A DNA stretch of 64,000 nucleotides from NCBI GenBank assembly GCA_963817735.1, contig CAWFPP010000010.1, positions 62,001 to 126,000 of the forward strand. The letters are read 5' to 3'. Source of the stretch: Bog-473 sp963817735 (GTDB lineage: Bacteria; Actinomycetota; Acidimicrobiia; Acidimicrobiales; RAAP-2). A program made the position numbers and the translations under genes. Under the pieces are notes generated by a model that saw only the letters and a program-made list of their open reading frames with translations, searched no databases and had not been told where the DNA came from. Shown one piece after another: positions 36,601 to 42,663 of the stretch; position 1 is the stretch's first letter; every line of letters starts with the position of its first letter.

Positions 36601-36764
36601 GCGACGTCGCGGCAGGCGGCACGCGAGCTGTCGGTGGGCTCGGCAGGGAGCAGGAGATCGCCGATGACCTCCACCCGCCGGCCGAGGGCGACCGGGAGGT
36701 TGCGGTTCGCGTCGGCCGTCATGGCCACGTCGCCTCCGACCCCCGTGTCGCCGTCTGATCCCAT
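33636..36764 (-). CDS. Large membrane protein: degenerate phosphoesterase-like region fused to phosphatidylglycerol lysyltransferase-like domain (DUF2156)
   Basis: This 1042-residue protein has three parts. Residues 30-180 and 300-395 resemble a calcineurin-like phosphoesterase split by two transmembrane helices (about 205-225 and 250-275). Where metal-binding motifs would be, it has VEVIGDLLLP, VILCGRLVAP, VMAPSERDPE and VIVGGALVPELTHLDTGFF, so the catalytic Asn/His residues look lost. Residues 450-655 hold about six or seven transmembrane helices. Residues 670-1000 match the MprF/LysX catalytic domain: GTGTLDYFALRDDKQWFF, GGVCLVSPDPIGP, and later LDFALCSTIDHLKEMGMKGLSLNFAAL (in part). That domain transfers an aminoacyl group to phosphatidylglycerol. 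No lysyl-tRNA synthetase domain is attached, unlike LysX. A second ATG at 36722 is an alternative start. Confidence 0.75.
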   Translation of the reverse strand: MGSDGDTGVGGDVAMTADANRNLPVALGRRVEVIGDLLLPAEPTDSSRAACRDVAQRLEEWQGPGVVILCGRLVAPGCSGNPSVAVDRHPELTDALGLFAARAESRVIVVMAPSERDPELVAALERRGVAVRDGVDLACETGAGTRTVLVRMGTLRPDGNPPIDAAPTGDRPWLAGMERLDDPRLARRFVTSRVLYRRLRRYLWAPPLALAVIALLLRVEFVVDGLGRVFRTPRQQDALQRAYNATWPSRFIVTVVIALALIAVLALVVALTSRGIWRALGGEGLPAPWAGGPSGARPIAHELLELDGQDALDAARDAVESGVSGVIVGGALVPELTHLDTGFFACPGATAEVVHEHRGHLGLPPTFLHHRQESTLEIETGAELHVRLLLAEADLPLATMGERLVTADTVVKGRSKAADVHAELAASWPGGASWPPAPEVAADHVRARRIRRLAAVSLFVAGAIDLLSSVTAPLRAHLHLIAQYLPVAVVQAAGALTAIAGIGMIMLSRGVLRGQRRSWLVAVLLLIASLALHLLHAADVVTLVVCAGVLTLLIVQRERFRAQTERATFVTAFVILAVGGVLATMGGFIGVELAGRVHHHPLPAWPDVLLGSAERLVGVDWVTFPPTIDRYASVSLLAVGLSLIVVALFLLTRPVVDRRLSSGRAAMGRRAAEIRARDIVRRHGTGTLDYFALRDDKQWFFHRDSLVAYAVFGGVCLVSPDPIGPFSERAHVWDAFRHHVDRNGWGLGVMGAGEEWLPTYQASGMRFLYIGDEAVVDPQEFSLQGGKMKGLRQAVNRVARYGYTVRFLDPAHLDPADAARMAELMAKSRRGEQERGFSMMLGRLFDRRDTGLLLTLVEGPEGTPVAMCQFVPSPAIGGYSLDLMRRDPGEHPNGLLDFALCSTIDHLKEMGMKGLSLNFAALRSVLEGDNGDGVTQRVERWALRRLSGVLQIETLWRFNAKYEPRWLPRYIVFDSAEQFVPVVVQIMRAESLTEVPVIGRLLTTGGAKRSGPAVPEEVLAAQQQPGNGTPPRQEAGTAAPRQ

Positions 36765-36849
36765 TCCTCGTCCATCGTGTCACCTCGGGGGTCTCCGCTC
36801 CTCCGCCGCAGGGCGCAAGGACCCATTCCGGGGGTGGAGACGACACCGT

Positions 36850-36855
36850 TAGGCT
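36850..36855 (+). promoter_or_regulatory. -10 box, leaderless
   Basis: TAGGCT lies 8 bases before the GTG at 36864, with no ribosome binding site. Confidence 0.5.
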
Positions 36856-36863
36856 CGTCGTTC

Positions 36864-37376
36864 GTGCCCCAGACCAGGACAGACGGCGACCGGATCAACT
36901 GGACGTGGCACGCCGCCGGCGGCGGGCTCCACCCGCAGGGGCCGGCTGTCATCTTCGACATCGACGGCGTCCTGTCCGATGCGGCCGGCCGGCAGCACTT
37001 CATCGAACGGGGGAGGCGGGACTGGACGTCGTTCTTCGAGGCCTGCGGCGACGATCCCGTGATTGAGGAGATCGCCCGACTGCTGGAGTTGCTCGACCCT
37101 TCGCTCGCCGTCATCCTCCTGACGGGCCGCCCTTACCGCGTCCAACCCCAGACGCTGGCCTGGTTGCAGCGGTACGGGCTGCGCTGGGACCTTCTCGTCA
37201 TGCGGGCTCGAGGGGACTACGCCCAGGTCACCGACTTCAAGGAGTCGGTGGTGAACGACCTCCGCACCCATGGGTTCGACCTGCGCCTCGCCTTCGAGGA
37301 CGACCCGTCGAATCACGCCATGTACGTGGCGGCCGGCGTGCCCTGCGTCTACATCCACTCCGGCTACTACGAGTAG
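36864..37376 (+). CDS. HAD-superfamily phosphatase, polynucleotide 3'-phosphatase-like
   Basis: This 170-residue protein has HAD motif I as AVIFDIDGVLSDAAGR (DxDGV, about residues 28-43), motif II as VILLTGRPYRVQP, a Lys in TDFKESVV, and motif III as LAFEDDPSNHAMYV. The small size and the LLTGRP motif resemble the phosphatase half of polynucleotide kinase/phosphatase, but the substrate is inference. It diverges from the large fusion gene and its last 10 bases overlap the convergent lnt gene. Confidence 0.75.
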   Translation: MPQTRTDGDRINWTWHAAGGGLHPQGPAVIFDIDGVLSDAAGRQHFIERGRRDWTSFFEACGDDPVIEEIARLLELLDPSLAVILLTGRPYRVQPQTLAWLQRYGLRWDLLVMRARGDYAQVTDFKESVVNDLRTHGFDLRLAFEDDPSNHAMYVAAGVPCVYIHSGYYE

Positions 37377-38854
37377 CGCAGCTGACGGCCCCACCCGGCA
37401 ACGAGGGCGAGCGCGGCAAGGACCAGGACGGGGAGATCGCCCCAGTGGTCGTACGGGGTGAAGCCCCGGCGCAGCGCGACGGTGGCGAAGAGCACCTGAC
37501 GGTTGCCGAGCGCGCTGCGCTGCAGGACGGCGCCGCGTTGGGTCACGACAGCGCTGAATCCCGTCGGAGCAGCCTGGACGAGGTCGCGTCCGGTCTCGAC
37601 ACTCTGGACGATCGCTGCGGCGATCTCCTGCGCCGGCACCTGCGAGGTGCTGTAGGACGACGTGTTGGTGGGCACGGCCAGCAGCTGGGCACCGGCGCGC
37701 ACCGACTCGTGGCTGCGGCCGGCGTAGAAGATCTCGAACGAGACCAGGAGCCCCAGTGGACCGGCGGGTGTGCGCATGAGGCCCGTGCCGTGGCCGGGAA
37801 CGGCGTCGACCGGCACGCCCGAGAGGTCGGCGAAGTGTGAGAAGAGTGAGCGGAGCGGCACGTACTCGCCGAACGGCACCCGGTGCACCTTCTCGAACAC
37901 GCCGACGATGTGGCCGTTCGGCCCCCAGGCCACCACCTCGTTGCGAAAGGACGTGGAGGACGCCGGCTCGGTGACCCCGACGACGAGCGTCGTGTCGAGC
38001 TGCCTGGCCAACTGGCTCAGGAGGGCTGCTTGGGGCGAGCCCGCCAGAGGGCCGTCGAGCGCGACGACGTCCTCGGGCCAGAGCACGAGTTCCGGCGAGG
38101 GATGCGCCCTCGACACCGTGAAGGTCGCCGCCAGCTGCGCGGCGAGGACGGAGCGCGGCGGGACCTCCTCCTTGCTCAGGCCCCGTTGCCCGCCCCCCTG
38201 GACGAGCGCCACGCGCACCGACCCCACGGGCGCACCACCGTCCGGTGCCACGGCGCCGACGACCACCAGGGCGACGACCCCGGCGGCAACAACGGCGGAA
38301 CCGATGATCGAAGGTCCGCCGAACCGGCGGTGGCGGGCCCATACGGCCGCGCCGACCGTCGCCACGGCAACCCCGCCGGCCCACACGCCGGCCGTGATCA
38401 GGAGCGGTCCGCCGAGTCGGGCCAGCTCGACCAAGGGGCCACGGGCCTGGCCGAGAAAGACGCCCCCGAGCGGCAGTCCGCCGAAGGGCCATGTCATCCG
38501 GGCGGCCTCGGCCAGTGTGCATGCCCCCACGAAGGCAAGCGCCCGCCCGCGACGCGGCGGCGTGGCGGCGGCGGCCGCAGCGAAGAAGAGCGCTTCGACG
38601 AGGACGAGTACGACGGCGCCGTACCAGTTGAAGGTCCGGGCCCAGGCCAGCCCGATGGCATAGCAGCCCAGACCGGCCAGCCAACCGGACCAGACGCGGG
38701 TCCGCAACGATTGGCCGGCCAGGCGCCAATAGAGGATGGCGGCACCGGCGAGCCCCAGGGGCCACCAGCCCCACGGGGGAAGCGAGAGGGCCAGCAGGAC
38801 ACCCGCCGCCACGGAGGGCCCCGCGATGCGGCCTCGGCGCGGCAGGCCGCTCAC
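37367..38854 (-). CDS. lnt: Apolipoprotein N-acyltransferase-like protein with Ser at the catalytic Cys position
   Basis: This 495-residue protein has an N-terminal set of about seven transmembrane helices (residues 1-200) and a nitrilase domain (about 215-470). That layout is typical of Lnt, which adds the third acyl chain to lipoproteins. The catalytic Glu fits LVLWPEDVVAL and the Lys fits FEKVHRVPFGEYVPLR. The Cys normally in the CYE or CWE motif is Ser372 here (LLVSFEIFYAG, codon TCG). Either the enzyme uses Ser, or it no longer acylates. NTSSYSTSQVPAQE and the C-terminal anchor helix are present. GTG 38854 overlaps the cgoX stop (GTGA), making it the last gene of the heme operon. Confidence 0.85.
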   Translation of the reverse strand: MSGLPRRGRIAGPSVAAGVLLALSLPPWGWWPLGLAGAAILYWRLAGQSLRTRVWSGWLAGLGCYAIGLAWARTFNWYGAVVLVLVEALFFAAAAAATPPRRGRALAFVGACTLAEAARMTWPFGGLPLGGVFLGQARGPLVELARLGGPLLITAGVWAGGVAVATVGAAVWARHRRFGGPSIIGSAVVAAGVVALVVVGAVAPDGGAPVGSVRVALVQGGGQRGLSKEEVPPRSVLAAQLAATFTVSRAHPSPELVLWPEDVVALDGPLAGSPQAALLSQLARQLDTTLVVGVTEPASSTSFRNEVVAWGPNGHIVGVFEKVHRVPFGEYVPLRSLFSHFADLSGVPVDAVPGHGTGLMRTPAGPLGLLVSFEIFYAGRSHESVRAGAQLLAVPTNTSSYSTSQVPAQEIAAAIVQSVETGRDLVQAAPTGFSAVVTQRGAVLQRSALGNRQVLFATVALRRGFTPYDHWGDLPVLVLAALALVAGWGRQLRYS

Positions 38855-40262
38855 AAGAGCGAGTGCGCCGCAGCCCGGCCGCTGGCGACGCAGGCGGGGA
38901 TCCCGACGCCGCGGTAGGCCGCGCCGGCGGCGGCGACCCCGCCGAGGCGTGCCAGTGCGGACTCGACACCGGCCGTCCGCAGCAGGTGGTGCACCCGGTA
39001 CTGCGGAAGGGCGTCGGCGAAGCGGATCACTCGCGCTTCGAGTGGCGGCGCGTTGATGCCCAAGAGCGCGCCCAACTCCTCCCAGGCCCGGTCGGCCACC
39101 TCGCCGTCGTCCCAGCCCTGGGCCCGGGTGTCATCGACGCGCCCGAGGGAGGCGCGCAACAGGACTTCTCCGTCGCGTTCGAGGAGCGGCCACTTGCGGT
39201 CCAAATAGGTACACGCCGTCACGGCCCAGGGTTCGCGTCCTTTGTGGGGGGTGTGGCGGGGAACGAGGAAGCCCGTCCCGTGGAGTGTCGTCGGCACGTC
39301 GACGGTGCCGACGCGGAACGTCACGAGCACGACGGAGGCGTAGTCGATCCCGTCCAGGAGCCCCGCTGCCTCGTCGTCGTGCGGCCGGAGCAGCGCAGCG
39401 GTGACCGGTGCCGGTGTGGCCAGCACTACGGCGTCCGCCTCGACCGCGTCGCCCGCGGCCGCCAGCATCCAGATGCCTTCCGATGACCGATCGAGACGGT
39501 CGACCGGGGAGGAGAGCCGCACGTCCACCCCGCGTGCTTCCAGGCTCGCCGCCATGGCGCGTACGAGCGCGGCCATGCCGCCGTCGAGGGCCCAGAAGAG
39601 GGGCGGCCCGTCCGGATCCGGAGGGGGCACCTCGGCTCGCAGGGCTCGCATGAGGCCGCCCCGGCGCTGCGCGGCTGCCAGGAGGGGGGGAACGTCGCGG
39701 CGGCGGACATGTCATCCACGGAGCCGGCATGGATGCCGCCGATGAGCGGGTCGACCATCATGTCCACCACGCGCCGTCCGAGCTTTCGCGTCACGAGAGG
39801 GCCGATGGCCCGGTCGCCTATCGGCCCGCGGACATCGGGTCGCGGCAGGACGGCATCGCGGGCGAGGCCCAGCGCACCCCGCACCCCAACGATGCCGCTG
39901 CGGGCCGTGGGCCAGAACCGGGTGGGGATCCCGAGTGCGTGGCCGTCGGGGAGAGCGCGGAGCCGCCCCCGGGCCCAGATGGAGGCGCCGCGGGCCCCGA
40001 TCGGCACGAGCGCGTCTGCGAGTCCCACCTCGCCGCACAGGTCCACCGCCTCGCGTCGCCGACCGAGGAACCCGTCAGGGCCGAGGTCGACGGTGCGTCC
40101 GCCGAAGTCCTCGCTCTGCAGGGGGCCGCCCAGACCGGGAGACGCTTCGAGCAGTGTGACCGCGGGCGCATCGGGCTGCTGCGCCGCCCCACCGGTCAGC
40201 TCCCAGGCCGCGGTCAGGCCGCTGATGCCGCCGCCGACGACGACCACCCGCCGCGGCGCCAC
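38851..40262 (-). CDS. cgoX: Protoporphyrinogen/coproporphyrinogen oxidase (HemY/CgoX type), with one frameshift
   Basis: This FAD enzyme oxidises the porphyrinogen ring before iron insertion. In actinobacteria the usual substrate is coproporphyrinogen III. The N-terminus is VVVVGGGISGLTAAWEL, then GPLQSEDFGGRTVDLGPDGFL, and RRVVDMMVDPLIGGIHAGSVDDMSAAATFPP. The frame then breaks in a run of seven C on the coding strand (39684-39690). An eighth C restores FPPLLAAAQRRGGLMRALRAEVP. The C-terminal half runs to the normal end GRAAAHSLL. Both halves are intact, so a homopolymer consensus error is likely. Corrected length is about 470 residues. It lies one base after hemH and overlaps lnt. Confidence 0.87.
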
Positions 40263-40263
40263 G

Positions 40264-41169
40264 TCAGGGCTCCCCGTCGGCGGCGGTGATGAGGTCGGTC
40301 AACACCGCAATAAGGGCGGGGTCGTCGTTGAGCGACGCCGTACGGGCGTAGGCGAGGCCACCCGCCGCCGCAATGCCGGCCACGTCGACGTCGAGGTCGT
40401 AGAGGACCTCGAGGTGGTCGGCCACGAAACCGATCGGGCAGACGACGACGGCGTCGGCGGCAGCATCATCCGCCAGCCGGCGCACCACGTCGCGTACGTC
40501 CGGGCCGAGCCAGGGCTCGGAGGTTCGTCCCGCGCTCTGCCAGGCGACCAGCCATTCGTCGAGCCCTGCCGCATTGGCGACGAGCCGGGCCGACTCGGCC
40601 AGCTGCTCGGGGTAGGTGTCGCCGATCTCCCGGATGCGCTCGGGCAGCGAGTGGGCCGTGAAGATCACGGTGACCCGCCCGGTCACGGTGGTCAGAGCGG
40701 CCCGCACACGAGCCGCCAGCAGCGCGACCAGCGCGGGGTGGGCGTACCACGGGCCGACGGGCACGAAGGGTGTCGTCGTCCCCAGAGCGCCCGCGGCGCG
40801 CTCCATGTATTCCTGTGAACCCATGGTGGAGCTGTGCGGCGTGAGGACGAGGCCGATGACCCGGTCCAGGCCTGCCGCGCCCAACGCCGCGGCGGCCTCC
40901 TCAATGAGCGGTTCAGTGTGCTTGGCGCCGTACACCACCAGATAGCGACCGGGTGCGCGCCCGTCGAGTGCGACGCGTACCGCGTCGCACTGCGCGCTGG
41001 TGCGGACGGCCAACGGTGACACGCCTCCGATGGCGGCGTACCGTGCTTCGAGATCGGCCAGCTGTTCGGGCGTGGGCGGACGGCCGCGCCGGATACGCGT
41101 GTAGAAGGAGGCGATCTCCGTCGGGCTCGTCGGCGTGCCGTGCGCCATGAGCAGGACACCCGTCGTCAT
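40264..41169 (-). CDS. hemH: Ferrochelatase (coproporphyrin ferrochelatase type)
   Basis: This 301-residue enzyme inserts Fe(II) into the porphyrin. Features are GVLLMAHGTPTSPTEI at the N-terminus, the catalytic His and family signature in FTAHSLPERIREIGDTYPEQL, and VVCPIGFVADHLEVLYDLDVD with the second acidic site. It lacks the C-terminal Cys-rich extension of animal enzymes. ATG 41169 overlaps the hemE stop (ATGA). An open frame extending upstream to 41331 is a read-back into hemE. Together with hemE and cgoX it points to the coproporphyrin-dependent heme route. Confidence 0.93.
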   Translation of the reverse strand: MTTGVLLMAHGTPTSPTEIASFYTRIRRGRPPTPEQLADLEARYAAIGGVSPLAVRTSAQCDAVRVALDGRAPGRYLVVYGAKHTEPLIEEAAAALGAAGLDRVIGLVLTPHSSTMGSQEYMERAAGALGTTTPFVPVGPWYAHPALVALLAARVRAALTTVTGRVTVIFTAHSLPERIREIGDTYPEQLAESARLVANAAGLDEWLVAWQSAGRTSEPWLGPDVRDVVRRLADDAAADAVVVCPIGFVADHLEVLYDLDVDVAGIAAAGGLAYARTASLNDDPALIAVLTDLITAADGEP

Positions 41170-42224
41170 TCCCGTGCCGTCTCCGCGTGGACCAGGTCGA
41201 CGACGGCAGCCAGGATGCCCGGGTCCGACTCGGGCAGGACGCCGTGACCCAGGTTGAAGACATGGCCGGTGCCGGTACCATCGTCCGCGGCGGCGAGCAC
41301 GGCTCGGGTGGCCTCCGCGACGACGGGCCACGGCGCCAGGCAGAGCGCGGGGTCGAGGTTTCCCTGCAGCGCGTGGCCCGTGCCGACGCGCTGGCGCGCC
41401 AGGTCGAGAGGGACGCGCCAGTCGACGCCGACCACGTCGGGTCCGGCGCTACCCATGAGCCCCAGGAGCTCGCCGGTGCCGACACCGAAGAGGATCGTCG
41501 GCACGCCGAGGTCGGCGATGCCTTCCAAGACGGCGCGCGTGGCGGGAAGGGCGAAGCGGGCGTACTCGTCGGGTGCGAGCGAGCCGGCCCAGCTGTCGAA
41601 GATCTGGACGGCCTGCGCGCCGGCCTCGATCTGCGCCCGGAGCGAGGCCACCGCCATGGCGGCCAGTCGCTCCGTCAGCTGCTGCCACAGGTCGGGGTCG
41701 CCGTGCATGAGGGACTTCACCTTGGCAAAGGTTCGAGACGGCCCTCCCTCCACCGCGTAACTGGCCACGGTGAAGGGCGCGCCGGCGAAGCCGATCAGCG
41801 CCACGCCCGAACCTTGCAGCTCCCGGCGGACCAGGGCGACGGTCTGGGCCACGTAGGGGGCATCGGCCGCCGGCTCGAAGGGCCGGAGACGGGCCAGGTC
41901 GGCCTTGCTGCGGAACGGCTCAGCCACGACCGGTCCGCGGCCCTGCTCCACCTCGACGCCGAAGCCGACGGCCTGCAGGGGGACCACGATGTCCGAGAAA
42001 AGGATGGCGGCGTCCACGCCGTAGCGCCGTACCGGCTGCAGCGTCAGCTCGGCCGACAACGAGGCGTCGCCGATGGCCCCCAGGATGGACCCCGCGCCGC
42101 GAGCCGCCCGGTATTCGGGCAGCGCGCGCCCCGCCTGGCGCATGAACCAGACCGGCGTGCGGGACACCGGCTCCCGCAGGCAGGCGCGCAGGAGTTCCGG
42201 GCGCGCCGCTGTGGCCAGGCTCAC
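41166..42224 (-). CDS. hemE: Uroporphyrinogen decarboxylase
   Basis: This 352-residue enzyme decarboxylates uroporphyrinogen III to coproporphyrinogen III. The N-terminal signature is RTPVWFMRQAGRALPEYRA with the Arg residues of the active site. AAILFSDIVVPLQAVGFGVE holds the catalytic Asp, and IGFAGAPFTVASYAVEG, IFDSWAGSLAPDEYARF and NLGHGVLPESDP are family segments. GTG 42224 overlaps the stop of the ybjQ-like gene (GTGA) and was chosen over an in-frame start at 42707 that lies outside the homology. Confidence 0.95.
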   Translation of the reverse strand: MSLATAARPELLRACLREPVSRTPVWFMRQAGRALPEYRAARGAGSILGAIGDASLSAELTLQPVRRYGVDAAILFSDIVVPLQAVGFGVEVEQGRGPVVAEPFRSKADLARLRPFEPAADAPYVAQTVALVRRELQGSGVALIGFAGAPFTVASYAVEGGPSRTFAKVKSLMHGDPDLWQQLTERLAAMAVASLRAQIEAGAQAVQIFDSWAGSLAPDEYARFALPATRAVLEGIADLGVPTILFGVGTGELLGLMGSAGPDVVGVDWRVPLDLARQRVGTGHALQGNLDPALCLAPWPVVAEATRAVLAAADDGTGTGHVFNLGHGVLPESDPGILAAVVDLVHAETARE

Positions 42225-42544
42225 CCGATCGGCTCTATGACGACGGCCGTCCCGTAGGCACAGATCTCCGTCCAGTTGCCGCCCATCTCCGAGGTGTCGA
42301 ACCGCATGGCGAGCACGGCGTTGCCGCCGCGCGCCTCGGCCTCCTCCACCATGCGATTCGTGACGTCCTCCCGGCTCAGCTGCAGGTTCTTGGTCATCCC
42401 CTTGAGCTCGCCCCCCGCCAGGGACTTGAAGGCGGCGCCGAACTGGGAGCCGACGTTGCGCGAGCGGACGGTGAGGCCGAAGACCTCGCCGAGCACCGAG
42501 GTCACCTTGTAGCCGGGGACGTCGTTCATGGTCGAGATGAGCAT
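42221..42544 (-). CDS. YbjQ/UPF0145 family protein
   Basis: This 107-residue protein matches the YbjQ (UPF0145) family, a pentameric fold of uncertain function, sometimes listed as heavy-metal-binding. Conserved parts are MNDVPGYKVTSVLGEVFGLTVRSRNVG, in pieces, and MVEEAEARGGNAVLAMRFD near the C-terminus. ATG 42544 has AAAGGA six bases upstream. It is the first gene of the minus-strand heme operon and is coupled to hemE. Confidence 0.88.
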   Translation of the reverse strand: MLISTMNDVPGYKVTSVLGEVFGLTVRSRNVGSQFGAAFKSLAGGELKGMTKNLQLSREDVTNRMVEEAEARGGNAVLAMRFDTSEMGGNWTEICAYGTAVVIEPIG

Positions 42545-42566
42545 GGCAATCCTTTCGGTCCGGCTC

Positions 42567-42572
42567 ATCGTA
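42567..42572 (-). promoter_or_regulatory. -10 box for the ybjQ-hemE-hemH-cgoX-lnt operon
   Basis: TACGAT on the minus strand lies 22 bases before the ATG at 42544, leaving a short leader that includes the ribosome binding site. Confidence 0.45.
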
Positions 42573-42619
42573 CGTGTCGGCACCCCGGCCCCCCGGCCTC
42601 CCGGCCGTGGTGAGCCGTC

Positions 42620-42625
42620 TAAACT
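42620..42625 (+). promoter_or_regulatory. -10 box for the HelD-type helicase
   Basis: TAAACT lies 38 bases before the GTG at 42664. The leader contains GGGGGAGGAAGGGGAG, a strong ribosome binding site, so this gene is not leaderless. Confidence 0.45.
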
Positions 42626-42663
42626 GAACCGTTTCCCCGTGGGGCGGGGGAGGAAGGGGAGAG

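Noticed and set aside
42545..42663. Rifamycin-associated element upstream of the helD-like gene
   Set aside because: No long palindrome of that kind was found. Only a -10 box and a strong ribosome binding site are visible.
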